Shown here: positions 22,192-33,582 of the stretch, piece by piece
How positions within the stretch are numbered: the first letter of the stretch is position 1
Layout: every line of letters starts with the position of its first letter
DNA from: Catonia carolina
Lineage: Eukaryota > Arthropoda > Insecta > Hemiptera > Achilidae
Direction of reading: 5' to 3'
NCBI GenBank assembly: GCA_035578175.1
Contig: JAQMRL010000001.1
Location: 185,701,283-185,765,282, forward strand
Length of the DNA: 64,000 bases
Notes under the pieces: generated by a model
What the model was told of the DNA's origin: nothing
Seen by the model: the letters and a program-made list of their open reading frames with translations, nothing else
Database searches by the model: none
Translations under genes and position numbers: made by a program

Positions 22192-22580
22192 GGCTGGGAT
22201 TCTTTGGTCATATCATGAGGATGCAAGACTCAAGGCTCCTAAAGCAGCTGGTTGAGTACAACCTCAACTCCAAAAACACCACAACAGGATGCAGATGGAT
22301 CAGGGAAATAAGAGAGGATCTGAGGGAGATTGGCCTTACTCCGGACAATACAACAGACAAGAAAAAATTAAACAATAAAATCCAAAACAAATACACCCGC
22401 TTCACACTTACAAGAAGAAAACTCACTACACGAATTTTTTCAACACCAGAAAGGGCCCAAAGATCGGAACGTATGAAGAAGTATTGGGAGGACCCCAAGG
22501 CCCAAACAATCCCATCGAAGAGACTTGGAATGGACTGACTAAAGTGATCCTATGCGATCATAAAAAAAAAAAAAAAAAAA
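22192..22580 (+). mobile_element. 5'-truncated LINE with poly(A) tail and 10-bp target duplication
   Basis: The coding part reads RLGFFGHIMRMQDSRLLKQL, TGCRWIREIREDLREIGLT and, at the end, RSERMKKYWEDPKA with a stop. GH..RM..SRL.K+ is an RT C-terminal motif. It is followed by a pure A run (22562-22580). AAATATTTAA is duplicated at 22182-22191 and 22581-22590. The open frame and long poly(A) suggest a fairly recent insertion. Confidence 0.9.
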
Positions 22581-22639
22581 AAATATTTAACTCATCAAAT
22601 ATTTAACCATTGAACTCGTAAATATTAATTATTATTTAA

Positions 22640-22790
22640 CTCGGCTTTCACTCATGATTAAAATTAGGTTATGTTTATTGAGGTTAGTTTTTGGTTATTT
22701 CTAACGTTTTATTAATAATGTTAGGTTATATTATTAATTATTTTCATTGGCAAGAGAAAGTTGTGTGAATGTTTCACACATATTTTTAAT
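22640..22790 (+). mobile_element. Family H repeat, 3' end only
   Basis: It matches the last 150 bases of the family: CTTTCACTCATGATTAAAAT, TTAGGTTATATTATTAATTA, GGCAAGAGAAAGTTGTGTGA and GTTTCACAC. The 5' part is absent. Confidence 0.75.
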
Positions 22791-23767
22791 TATTAGGTTT
22801 CAGATTCTTATTTTAGTTCACTTTTATAATGTAATGAAAACTCATTCAATAAAATACTGATTAAATCTTCTCATAGTACTGTGTAGTTAGAGTTCTAGAC
22901 TGTTATACTGGATGATTCTGAGCTTGATTTTTGATTAGGGTCTGGAAATTTTTAATACATAACGTACAAAACACATAATTTAATACATAAAACACACAGA
23001 TACAGTTTCTTAATAAACTGTAGTTGCTAAATCTTTCTAGTGACCATAAAATCTAAAGAAATAACCCCAAGTTAAATATTCTATGTAATAAGATAAAAAT
23101 AAAAAGATAGTAAATAAATTTATTATTACGTAGATGGACTGCGCCTATGGCTCTGTAAAATCTGAAGCAAAACATTTATTCTAAAAGAGGATACTTAATC
23201 AAACCATTTTTTTTTTTATAAAGCAAGCACTTTTATAAATAGATTAAGATGATAATATTATAGTAGAAAAAACTTATAAGGATTTTATAAGTCTCTTTAA
23301 CTCAAATGCATCCCACATTTCTTTTTTATTTTCTACTGTTATAAAACAAAAATTTCTTTTCAAGTTGAATTTATGGATCTACATATGACCTACTTCAAAA
23401 ACTAAGTTCATAACTTCTGTATAACTTCTTGCAGTTTGAAAATAAAGATTTTGTAGATAGTTTAGCAAGAAAACAAAAGAAAAAAATACTTTCTTACTTA
23501 GCATTTAAGTGTGTATTCTACACCTTGTGGTTTGAAAATTTTTTTCTAAAAAATTCATCTAATTAATAATGCGGTCAGTGTGGATAATAAAACGTGGTAA
23601 TATGAAAATTTTAGAATATTTAAGAAATTCTAATTAGTTTTTTTATAAATAGCACAGCATATAGGTAGGACCAGTGAATACTAAGAGCACAGTTTAATAT
23701 CTGGGATAGTACTTTTTATTATGTTTCCTCTATCCTTACTACCCTAAAATCATAAAAACTTATTTTT
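22791..23767. other. Nothing recognised
   Basis: AT-rich sequence with no coding signal or recognised repeat. Confidence 0.4.
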
Positions 23768-23776
23768 AATAAATAG

Positions 23777-23950
23777 AGGCCACCTCCGTGGCCCAGCGGT
23801 AAACGTACTATGCTGCAAATCGGTGGTCCCGGGTTTGATTCCTGACCAGGGTCTGGAAAATATTACAAGTATAAACCCACCATCCCTTAACTCAACATAG
23901 TCGCCATAATGACCAAGATGTTACTGCAATGAAAATAAAAATGAAAAACA
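23777..23950 (+). mobile_element. tRNA-derived SINE (family S1) with 9-bp target duplication
   Basis: The head CACCTCCGTGGCCCAGCGG contains the A-box region and GGTTTGATTCC at 23832-23842 is the B box. The body and A-rich tail match the copy at 61678. AATAAATAG is found at 23768-23776 and 23951-23959. Confidence 0.85.
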
Positions 23951-24201
23951 AATAAATAGAAAATACAAAATTTTTTCTTCCTGATCTCGCATTGCCTAAA
24001 TACAGTATTTTAATTTTGTAAGTAACCAAGTAATCTATAACTTGTACCTGAAACTGAATGTATCTAGTATTTTTCTATTATACATGATACCTGCTCCTAA
24101 TATGCAGCTTGTATTAGGTACAGAGTATCAGTTTCCTACATCAACGCACCCCATCACTCGTGAAAAAGTCAATGCCATTAGCTTTACCATATATTAACAC
24201 T

Positions 24202-25095
24202 AGCTGCCCATCCCCGTTTCACCTAGGTGTCATTTCGTTTTATTTCAATAACGTTTAAGTTAAATATACTACAAATACTAAATAAAAAATAATCTGCCTT
24301 GTCTGGAATTTAGCAAACAAAATATATTGGTTTAAAGGTTGAACACCATTTTCAATCCCTTACGGATCCATTTTTGTAATCGTCAAGGGGTAATTTTTTT
24401 AGGTGCACTGTAGGTAACATCTCCACAGAGTTTCAGCCATCTAGCTTGTCTGTTAATGAGTAAACTGAAAATATTGATTTAAGGGTTGAATACCCTTTTA
24501 GACCCCATATGGGTAAATTTTTGAAATCTTTGAGGGATAATTTTTTTAGCATCACTATATGTAACATCTCCACCAAGTTTCAGCCATCAAACTCGCCTGG
24601 AACTTAGTAAAAAAAGTTGGATATCCTTTTCAACTATTTACACATTTCAACATTCAACATTTTGGAAATTGTGAAGAGGTAATTTTTTAGTTACACTGTA
24701 AATAACATCACCGAAATTCAGCCATTAAATATTTTGAAGTTAGTAAACAATAAATATTGGTCTAAGGGTTGAACACCAATTTCATTTCCTTGGAAATTTT
24801 CATCTCCAATTTTGAAATGGTTAAGGGGTAATTTTTGCAGTTGAACTATAAGTAACATCTTCACTGAGTTTCAGCTATTTAGCTTGTCCAGAACTTAGTA
24901 AATGGAAAATATCGGTTTAAGGGTTGAACACCCTTTTTAACCCCTTAATGATGGAATGTCAAAATTATTTATGTTTAACTTTTCTATTTACCCTTAAGGG
25001 AATATTACCTTCAAATTTCAGCTTTTTGCTATTGTGGAAGTGAGAGAATATTAGTAATGAGTGAGTGAGTCAGTCAATCAGAAAGGGTTTTCCCA
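24202..25095 (+). repeat. Complex repeat with about five internal tandem units of roughly 130-155 bases
   Basis: It opens with CTAGCTGCCCATCCCCG, a worn form of a terminus seen in many invertebrate repeats. It then carries units marked by GGTTGAACACC-like boxes at 24338, 24484, 24616, 24767 and 24922, each followed by AAGGGGTAATTTTT, TAACATC and GTTTCAGCCAT. It closes with AGTGAGTGAGTCAGTCAATC. No ORF. The class is unknown to me. Confidence 0.75.
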
Positions 25096-25474
25096 ATTAT
25101 ACAACAGTATACTATAGAGTTTATTTATGGAGAATAGATGATAAAATTTTAAGTGCTCCCAGAAAAGGATTTTAAATAAATAATTACACTACTGTACTAG
25201 TTGCAATATCATTTGAGTAACTTAATGGAACTTTAAAATGAATGACGTAATTCTAGTTTGATTTTCAACTGTAGTTTATAATGTATAATCCTGTGGTGTT
25301 TTAAAGGTTTCCGTAGAATGGTAAACAACTATTTGTATTATTTATAGGAAAAACATTGACTAACTGAATTAAAACTCTTCTTAACTATCATTTCATTAGA
25401 ATTTGGAAACTCAATCTTTAAGAAAATACTATCAATAACAACAGCCGTGTTTTTCGTTGATAAAACTATTAATT

Positions 25475-25780
25475 ACTAATAATGCAGGCCATGTATATGC
25501 TGCACATGGAAAACAATGTTTGCAGAAAAGCATGCCGTTTATCTTACCATGTTATTCCATCAATTGTCACTGTTTGAAGGACAGAGATGTTAATGTTTGA
25601 AGGGTGGTGAAACTGTATTATAGAATTTTTAGAGCTGTTTTTAGAACACACACACACGCGCGCGCGCGCGCGCACACACACACACACACACACAAAATAG
25701 ATTATCATATTAAAATCTTTTCCCTGCTTTAGTTATTAGATAAAAGAAGTTCTGAGAAAGTTAAAAGTCAAACAATATTT
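25475..25780. repeat. Old diverged unit of the 374-base repeat, with an AC/CG microsatellite
   Basis: CAATTGTCACTGTTTGAAGG, CTGTTTTTAGAACACACAC and CCTGCTTTAGTTATTAGAT align with the two tandem units at 26131-26880. An (AC)/(CG) run at 25647-25693 takes the place of the short CATACACAC stretch of those units. Confidence 0.65.
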
Positions 25781-26130
25781 CTATGAAACTATATACTTAC
25801 CTTCTTTGGTAAAACCATTACAATTATATTATATTAGTGCTGTAATTAGATTAAGTATTAGAAAAAATCTCCAGTGGGATGTTGATTGTGTGCTCACTAT
25901 TGTCTTATAATACAATAAAGTGATTAACTACTATGTAACTACTATGGTATTATTTTGTTATCACTGTAAAAAAGTAATGAATTTTTTCCAGTTTTTGTAA
26001 TAAGTTGTGGTATAATTGAGGTATCAATTTCTCTTTATCAATTTTACTATGGTTTCTTTTACAGGAAATGACTGATCGAATTATTTGTAGATATATTGTA
26101 ATACATTTTTAATTAATTAAAGAAAATTTA

Positions 26131-26880
26131 ATTCGGTACAGATTTTTTAAAAATTAACTTTTTTTATTTTATTGGGTATTAACTAAATAAGCCTTGGCTT
26201 GTGCATAGGTAATCAATTGCCACTATTTAACGGACAGAGATGTTACTCTAATCATGGTACTGTACATAACAATTGTTAGACTGTTTTTAGAACATATACA
26301 CATACACACACATAATAGAACATCATTCTGAAACCTTTGACCTGCTTTAGTCATCAGATAAAAGTAATCTAAAACATCCCTACTTGTAGTAGGAAAGTTA
26401 AAAATGTTATAAGGTGATGAAAAAATGAAAAAATACAAGATTTCATTTGGAATTAAATCCAATACATCTGGCGTAGAAGCCAGTTGCACTGAAATATTGT
26501 GACAATTCAGTACAGATTTTTTTTAAATTAACTTTTTTTATTTTATTTGGTATTAACTAAATAAGCCTTGGCTTGTGCATAGGTAATCAATTGCCACTAT
26601 TTAACGGACAGAGATGTTACTCTAATCATGGTACTATACATAACAATTGTTAGACTGTTTTTAGAACATATACACATACACACACATAATAGAACATAAT
26701 TCTAAAACCTTTGACCTGCTTTAGTCATCAGATAAAAGCAATTCTAAAACATCCCTACTTGTAGTAGGAAAGTTAAAAATGTTATAAGCTGATGGAAAAA
26801 TGAAAAAATACCAGATTTCATTTGGAATTGAATCCAGTACATTTGGCAAAGAAGCCAGTTGGACTGAAATATTGTGACTA
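26131..26880. repeat. Tandem duplication of a 374-base unit
   Basis: Unit 1 is 26131-26504 and unit 2 is 26505-26880; the repeat start ATTC(G/A)GTACAGATTTTTT recurs 374 bases apart. The units are nearly identical apart from scattered substitutions. Each carries at its right end a minus-strand tRNA-like SINE head (for example GGATTTAATTCC and CTGGCTTCTACGCCAGATG in unit 1). The minus ORF at 26223-26489 lies wholly in unit 1 and has no recognised motif. Confidence 0.88.
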
Positions 26881-27142
26881 AAGGAAAAGTGTTTTTCCAG
26901 AATTCTCTAGCAGGATAGAGATTTTAGAAGTGTTAATGTAAATAATGTAGTTGATAAATCGAGTTAGTTTTGATTTGTCATTCAGTGAGTGAATTGTGTA
27001 TGGCGTTACATTGGAGAAGGTCAAAGATTTTCTGTGTATCATCTAGTTTTTTACTGTGTATCTTCTAATTGGCTGTAAGTAGAATTTAGTTTAATTAAGT
27101 GCGATATAATCTAGATACTGGTTAAGTTCATTAAAAATGTCA

Positions 27143-28094
27143 TTTTTTACTTTCTCTTGGCAATATGAAAATATAGGAAGGAAAGTATGTTTTCATGTCA
27201 ATTTTTCGAAATCGAGTTTTCACCGGATCTACACGTTTTCAGACCCCCTGAATCCAAAATACATGTTTTTAGTGATTGGTCTGTGTTGTGTTTTGTGTGT
27301 GTGTGTGTGTGTATGTGTGTGAACAAACTATCTCAAGGACGGAAGTTTGTACAAACTTGAAACTTGAAACTTAAGTTAGGTACTACTATAGGACCCAACA
27401 CAAACTCATCAATATCGGTCAACTATAAGTAGTAGTTTATTCGTGTTATATTTCACTTTTTTGCAATTTTCTCAAAAACGGCTCCTACGATTTTTTTTCA
27501 AAAATCAACTCTTATACTACATTTTATATGCTCTATAAGATACGATAGGCGTCATGTCTGCTGAAATTCTTGGGAAGGCTGTGCTCTCGTAGAGAAAAAA
27601 GGTTTTTTTAAGATTGCGGCTTTAATATGCATTTTAGCGCAAAAATGTATTATAATAAAAGTTATGGAGAATTTAAAAACCTGAAACTTTTATTTCAAAT
27701 ATTTTTTTGTATATCGCTTAGTTTAGCGGTAATTAGTGATTTTCTGTTTTTTTTCATAAACTTCTGTAAAAAAGTTTTTTTTAAAGATTTTGGCCTTAGT
27801 ATGCACTTCACGACAAAAAAGTATATAATCAAATTTATAAGAAATTAAAAGATCTATAACTTTTATTTAGGCCTAGAGAATTTTTCTCTACAGAGCCTAG
27901 TTTAGTGTGAAAGAGTGATTTTCCGTATTTTTAAGCCAAACTTGAGGTTGATTTTAATTTTGCATATTTCATGATTAAAATAAGGTTATTTTTTTGAGTT
28001 TTTTTTTTATTTCTGTTTTATTTTTAATATTAGGTTATATTGTTCATTCATTGCATTGGCAAGAGGAAGTTGAGTGTTTCACACCAGATTTTTT
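27143..28094 (+). mobile_element. Family H repeat, copy D, with a duplicated 3' end
   Basis: ACTTTCTCTTGGC is at 27149-27161; the 3' subterminal repeat is worn (GGCAAGAGGAAGTTGAG) and is followed by TGTTTCACACCAGATTTTTT. The last 23 bases recur at 28191-28213 as part of a 119-base tandem duplication. Confidence 0.85.
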
Positions 28095-28310
28095 AATAAT
28101 TACTCTCTTATTTATTCAAATTATCAAAAGTAAATAATGTTAAGTAATTTATTTGGTAGATTTGAGTAACATTATTAATAAATTGTAATAGAGTGTTTCA
28201 CACCAGATTTTTTATAACTAGTTTCTTATTATTAAAATTATCAAAAGTAAATAATGTAAAGTAATTTATTTTGTAGATTTGAGTAACATTATTAATAATT
28301 GTAATTTATA
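28072..28310. repeat. 119-base tandem duplication spanning the family H 3' end and flanking LTR sequence
   Basis: GAGTGTTTCACACCAGATTT occurs at 28072 and again at 28191. Each is followed by about 95 bases of shared AT-rich DNA (AAATTATCAAAAGTAAATAA, AGATTTGAGTAACATTATT). The flanking part belongs to the LTR remnant that ends at 28402. Confidence 0.85.
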
Positions 28311-28402
28311 GTGTGTAATAAATACTTGTAATTTTAAACGATAGTTTGTTAACTATTTATTTTACTCAGATCCCGAAATGGATCTAAGCGGTAAGTGTCA
28401 CA
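28215..28402 (+). mobile_element. 3' end of an LTR, 5' part lost
   Basis: It aligns with the end of the solo LTR at 28888-29647 read on the opposite strand: GTGTAATAAAT, TTGTAATT, then AGATCCCGAAATGGATCTAAG and the terminus TGTCACA at 28396-28402, followed by ATAT. Its left part is replaced by the family H copy D end. The short exon-like motif CAG...GTAAGT at 28368-28396 is part of the LTR end. Confidence 0.75.
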
Positions 28403-28406
28403 ATAT

Positions 28407-28883
28407 TTTCATTTTATTATTACTTTTGAAATATTCATTGTAATGTTCAATAAGCTAGTTGTATTTTTTGTTGTTATCTTTTGTGTTAGAATTGACACTC
28501 TTCCTGTCATATTTTTGTATCGATAGCTGTTATCTATTTTAATTGTTTTCCTATCATATGCAAATATAATAACCATACAATTCAAAATACGATCTCCAAT
28601 TTTATTGTGCAATATTATTTCATGACTTTTAAATTAATAGACTATATATAGGCCTAGGTACTGTTGTAAATTCTCAGAATTCAATGCTTCATTATGTTCA
28701 TTTGGATGCTCTTAAAATGGATTTTTGAAGTAAAATTTTTAAGGCATGCTACAACAGAAAATAATTTTGACATTCACTTTCTTGAAACTTATCTGTTTTG
28801 GCAATGTCAACGATCAGCATTTACTTTCTCCCATCCTACATTATTTTTCACTGTCCCATCAAGTGGTCTGTCATATCAGTATC
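28407..28883. other. Sequence between two LTR ends, nothing recognised
   Basis: AT-rich. The plus ORF at 28694-28924 crosses into the LTR and shows no recognisable feature. Confidence 0.4.
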
Positions 28884-28887
28884 ATAT

Positions 28888-29647
28888 TGTGACGCTTATC
28901 ACTAAGGTCCGTTTCGGGATCTAGGTTATTAAATAATTAATACACTTAAGTTTACAATTACAAACATTTATTACACTAAAAGATTTACAAAATAAACAAC
29001 AAACTAATTATAATGAAGTAATACAATAAATAACTTAACAATTTACTTAAAATAAATAATGAACAATAAATAACTTAATAATTTACTTAGCACTACTTAC
29101 AATCAATTTTATAGAATACACATACAAAATGAAACTGAATACACAAAAACTGAATTTAATACAGATACACAATAATTTTTCACAATGCACACACAAACAA
29201 AGACAGTATAACAATCGTTGACCAACACAATACCCGGAACGTGCCTGTACTACGCCCGATAGCCACTCGTTAAAGATCAAACGAATACTAACTCACTGAC
29301 CACACTCGGGCGCTCTTTATATAGGTATTTCAAAGATAATTCTAGCAAAACAGAGAAATTCCATGCAAATAATAAAGTACAAAAAACCCTTTATAAATGA
29401 GTGCTAGAAAAATCTATTGTGAGCAAGTCAACAATAGATCTTATTGTAAATAGAATAAATTTTGTTAAAGGCCGATCTTTTCATAAATAGTTGTACAACA
29501 ATGACACAATAGCGCAGTCCTTTCAAACAACTTTCATGAATAGGCATCCCTTTATAGCCACCCTAATGTTACTTTTCCACTCTATTATCTACTCTTTACC
29601 ATTTTACTAGAACTTTCGCGAACATGATCTTCTTCGATATTGTCACA
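28888..29647 (-). mobile_element. Solo LTR of a retrotransposon (Gypsy-like) with ATAT target duplication
   Basis: On the minus strand it starts TGTGACAATATCG and ends GATAAGCGTCACA, so the termini are short inverted repeats (TGTGAC/GTCACA). ATAT flanks it at 28884-28887 and 29648-29651. It contains a TATA box and Inr (29323-29295) and an AATAAA signal near 28968. No internal coding region is attached, so it is probably the product of LTR-LTR recombination. The Gypsy assignment rests on the 4-bp ATAT target and is inference; BEL elements usually duplicate 5 bp. Confidence 0.82.
29292..29323 (-). promoter_or_regulatory. TATA box and arthropod initiator in the solo LTR
   Basis: TATATAAAG at 29323-29315 (minus) is followed by GGTCAGTGAG at 29301-29292. 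The A of the TCAGT initiator lies at 29297, 26 bases from the first T of the TATA box. This is the usual spacing for a Pol II core promoter. Transcription would run leftwards. Confidence 0.7.
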
Positions 29648-29651
29648 ATAT

Positions 29652-30044
29652 TATGTGCAATTTGTACTTTATTTTGGAGATATATTATATGATTTAAAAA
29701 AATTCTTTGAAAAATCTCATTTCTATGCATTTTTTTGACTATACAAGATATTTTTATTTGCAACTGTATAAAATTAACCAGTAAATTTGATAAAAAAAGG
29801 ATACAAATATTGACTTAAGACATTGATGAGATCGCTGCCCATTGACAGTACGCCAACCGTAATCATTAAGTTAGTTCATTATTTTGTTAATTATTTACTT
29901 ATTTTATTTTGTTTTTCTTTCATTTTGACTTCTCATGATATCCCTACTCCAGAGTCGTTTCAGTCTTCATATACGGAAGTTGGTAAATCTGTTGTGTCTA
30001 GGTCAACAATGCATAGCTGGTTTGGATTATAGGGTAATTTCTTT
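29652..30044. other. Nothing recognised
   Basis: AT-rich. A 69-codon plus ORF at 29823-30032 has a hydrophobic stretch but no homology that I recognise. Confidence 0.35.
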
Positions 30045-30480
30045 TTAACTCGTGTGTATGTGCGTAGGAACACATCTGTGATGTATGGGATGTTTAATTA
30101 AGTCTGTGTGTAGTGTATTGTTCGTTACATAAAAGGGAGCAATAGTTATCTGTTTTAACAGCTTGGACTGAAAGCGTCGTATTTTCAAAATGACTGACGG
30201 TTTGGCACAACAGTAAATTTGGCCGATAGTGTACATCCAAACGAGTCTAAGGTAAAACTTATAAACTAGTAGTTTTAGATGAAGTGGGAGTTTAGAAGAT
30301 CTGGAAATCAACGAATACAGTTGTTTACGTCTAGCGTCCAAAGTTTTTCGCGTTTCGACAACATGTTGGTTCCACATTTTTAGTCTTATGTCGATGTAGA
30401 GACCAATATACGTTATTCGGTTATGCTGAGGAAGTGACAAATAGACTGGAGGACAAAGTTGTTTTCGTAAAAACAAAGTT
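30045..30480 (-). pseudogene. Jockey-clade LINE reverse transcriptase C-terminal fragment
   Basis: An open frame reads RITYIGLYIDIRLKMWNQHV, LYSLISRSSKLPLHLKLLVY, IRRFQSKLLKQITIAPFYV and NTLHTDLIKHPI. This matches the Jockey pattern YLG.HLD.RL.W..H, R.S.L....KLL.YK, I.RFQSK.LR.IT.AP.YV.N and TLH.DL. The palm and endonuclease are missing. Confidence 0.88.
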
Positions 30481-30529
30481 GTTTTCTATGTATTTAAAAA
30501 AATTACTCAACTTCTTTACCTTACTTTTA

Positions 30530-30765
30530 ATTTTTAGGGGGTCTTTTGAATCTCCCTGCTTCCTGCATCATCTTCTATCTTCCCAGTTTCTCTCCCAGAG
30601 ATTCCTTGCTACCATAGCATTTTGGATTCCCTGTATCCATTTTATTTTAAGATGACCTCTTGTTATATTATTTTCTGGATGGAAACAGAACATTCTTTAG
30701 GGCCATCTGTCCACTGCCATCCCTTTGAATTTGTCCATACAATACCAACTGTCTGGTCATGATAA
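30530..30765 (-). pseudogene. LINE reverse transcriptase tail fragment
   Basis: On the minus strand, with frame changes, it reads RQLVLYGQIQRDGSG, then GHLKIKWIQGIQNAMVARNL and WERNWEDRR. This fits the RT tail pattern (W.GH..R....., GRP..W..GI..AM..R.L....W.DR..W). Stops and shifts show decay. Confidence 0.65.
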
Positions 30766-31126
30766 ATCTATGATTCAATCATTTAAATAATTTTTAAGCC
30801 ACCATGATCTACAGTAATTCTGGCAAATCAGCAAGCTATAAGAATCCTATCAATGTAAGAATTGTACAAATTTACTGGTTAGAACTACAGAAATAATTAT
30901 GTTTAAAATAATATACAGTTTCGTATATAAAATTCTTCTAATATACTTCTCAAAATTCATTGTAACTTTGGCAATTTTTCATTTTTGGATTATGAGGAAA
31001 AATCCTGAAAGTGTCCTCTGTACGAACATGTAAAAATTATTTAAATCCATTGGGTAAAATTCTGTATTTGAGAGTAAAAAACTTTTACGTTTGAATCACA
31101 TTGGTCAATATTTTGCATTTTATAAT
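30766..31126. other. Nothing recognised
   Basis: AT-rich sequence before a family H copy. Confidence 0.4.
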
Positions 31127-32064
31127 AAAAAAAATCTGGTGTGAAACACTCACGCAACTTTCCCTTGCCAATGAAAATAATTAAATATATCCGAACATTA
31201 GAAATAAACAAAAAAAACTAACCTCAATAAACATAACCTAATTTTAATCATGAGTGAAAGACGTAAAATTAAATCAACCTTATTTTGGCTTAAACATACG
31301 GAAAATCGCTCTTTCACGCTAAACTAGGCTCTGTAGAGAAAAATTCTCTAAATAAAGGTTGTAGATCTTTTAATTTCCTATAAATTTGATTATACTTTTG
31401 TCGTAAAAAGCATACTAAGGCTAAAATTTAAAAAAAATTGTTTTTTACACGTTTTCGCGAGAAAAAACAGAAAATAGCTAATTACCGCTAAACTAAGCTT
31501 TATACAAGAAAATATTTGAAATAAAAGTTGTAGAATTTTAAATTCTCTACAACTTTTGTATATAAATTTTTGCGGTTAAATGCATATTAAAGCTGCAATC
31601 TTAAAAACCAATTTTTACGAGAAAACCTCCCCAAGAATTTCAGCAGACATGGCGTCTACCCTATCTTGTAGTGCACAAAAAATGTTCTATATGAGGCGAT
31701 TTAAAAAAACATCGTAGCAGCCGTTTTTGAGAAAATCGCAAAAAAGTGAAAAATAACACGAATAAACTACTACTTCCGGTTGACTGATTTTGATGAAATT
31801 GTTCGTGTCGGGTCCGGTAGTGGTATCTAACTTAAGTTTTAAGTTTAAAGTTTGTACGATGTTCCGTTCTTGAGATATTCTGTTCACACACCACCACCAC
31901 CACACACCAGTCACACACACACCAGTCCAATCGCTGAAAACATGTTTTTTGGGTTCAGGGGGTCTGAAAACGTGTAGATCCGGTGAAAACTCGATTTCGA
32001 AAAATCGACATGAAAACAATACCTTCCTTTCTATATAGTATTCATATAGGTAAGAGAAGGTAAT
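31127..32064 (-). mobile_element. Family H repeat, copy E
   Basis: It starts at AAATCTGGTGTGAAACACTC (31132) and ends GGTAAGAGAAGGT (32049-32061). The microsatellite is replaced by a CACCACCAC / CACACACACC mixture (31887-31922). The internal hairpin AAAGTTGTAGA / TCTACAACTTTT is intact near 31525-31556. Confidence 0.87.
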
Positions 32065-33190
32065 AATAAAAATGCATAATAAATATAATATATTATGAAG
32101 TTTTACTGTGTTTTAATATAGGCAGCTATTTTATTTCTTAGTTTATAAATTTAAAGGAATATTAATTCACTTTGTTAGATTTATTAGTGATTACACTCTG
32201 TTATAGAACTTTGTAATACATGATACTCGTATAGGTGAGAGAATTTTCCACACTTTGCCTTGGTGTAGTAGATGGGATCTGCAGCTATGCAGTTGAATAA
32301 CATTTTAATTGACTGAGGTACTGATATGAGGTTTCAGTAATCATTACACTGCTTCCTTATAATAAAAGTTTTGAATAAACAATATTTTACTCAACGGGTT
32401 TCTCTTTTAATTTAAAAAAAAATTACATTGTGCACACCTACTTCGTAGATTCACTAATATAATTACTTAATTCAAGAGGAAGTTATGATAAACGTTGGAA
32501 AGGAATTTAGAAAATTTGTCTAAGAACACAAAATGAAAAATGACTTTCATATTATTTTATCATAAGGTAGAACAGAAAATGAGTGAAAATTACAGCGACA
32601 AATTTACTAAAACTTTGTGTTATACAGTTTAATTAACAAAAAAAAAAAAAAAATAAAAATAACAAAAAAATGAAGCGATACCAAATTGAAATGAAACAAA
32701 AATATTAATTTGAGCATAAATTAAATCACTTGAAGCGATTTATGTGAATGATTATAACGAAGAAATAATTTTGTTTCTAATTAATTTCATTATGACACCA
32801 TGTAGCAATATTATTTTTTTGAAATAAATGAAGTTTAGGGCTACTGAACAAATTTTGTTACCGACAAAAATAAAAATTCATCATTTGGATTACTTTATAT
32901 TATTAAGAACCATTTTGAGACGGGATGAAAATTGGAAGTTGGAAAACTAATTATAAGTAGGCGGCAACTGGCTATGTCAATTAATTTTTTTTCTCGTTAC
33001 ATTTCCCTTCGCATTATCCAATTAACTTTAATTTTCCTAACTGCTACCTGATGATGTAAATTAGACTTTTTATACAGAAAAAAATATCAAACTTTGAAAT
33101 TAATAAAATCTTCCCTGTAGTAAGTTTTTTCTTTTTTGTGGCATTTGTAATTTTGCATTACTTTAATTGCTTGAGGTAGTTTTTTTAATG
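32065..33190. other. Nothing recognised
   Basis: AT-rich with an A run at 32638-32653. No coding signal or repeat recognised. Confidence 0.4.
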
Positions 33191-33580
33191 AATAAAAATC
33201 TGTGAAACACTCACACGACTTTCCTTACCAATGTAACTTATGACCAATATAACCTATATTTAATCGTGAGAAAAAATGTAAAATGAAAAACAACCTGATT
33301 ATAATCATGAGTTAATGATGCAAAATGAAAATAAACCTAGCTGCAAGAATTAAAAAATACAAAATGGTCATTAATTGATGCTTAACTGCGCCCAGTAGAA
33401 AAAGTTCTAAAAATAAAAGTTGTAGGTTTTAAAATAAAACCTATAGACAATGCATACTAAGGCCGCAATCTTGAGAAACCTTATTTTTTACCGATTTTAA
33501 AGAGAAAAATACAGAATATCACTAACTGACGTTAAACTAAGCGTTGTATAAAAATTATTTGAAATAAAAGTTGTATACTT
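33191..33580 (-). mobile_element. Family H repeat, old 3' half
   Basis: AAATCTGTGAAACACTCACA, then TAATCATGAGTTAATGATGC, CGCAATCTTGAGAAACC and AAACTAAGCGTTGTATAAAA follow the family in minus orientation but with heavy divergence. It is cut off where copy F begins; the remaining half is not found on the far side of F. Confidence 0.7.
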
Positions 33581-33582
33581 TT

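Noticed and set aside
28368..28396. A micro-exon pattern CAG, 21 bases with ATG, then GTAAGT on the plus strand
   Set aside because: The same sequence ends the solo LTR on the opposite strand at 28888-28920, so it is the LTR terminus and not an exon.
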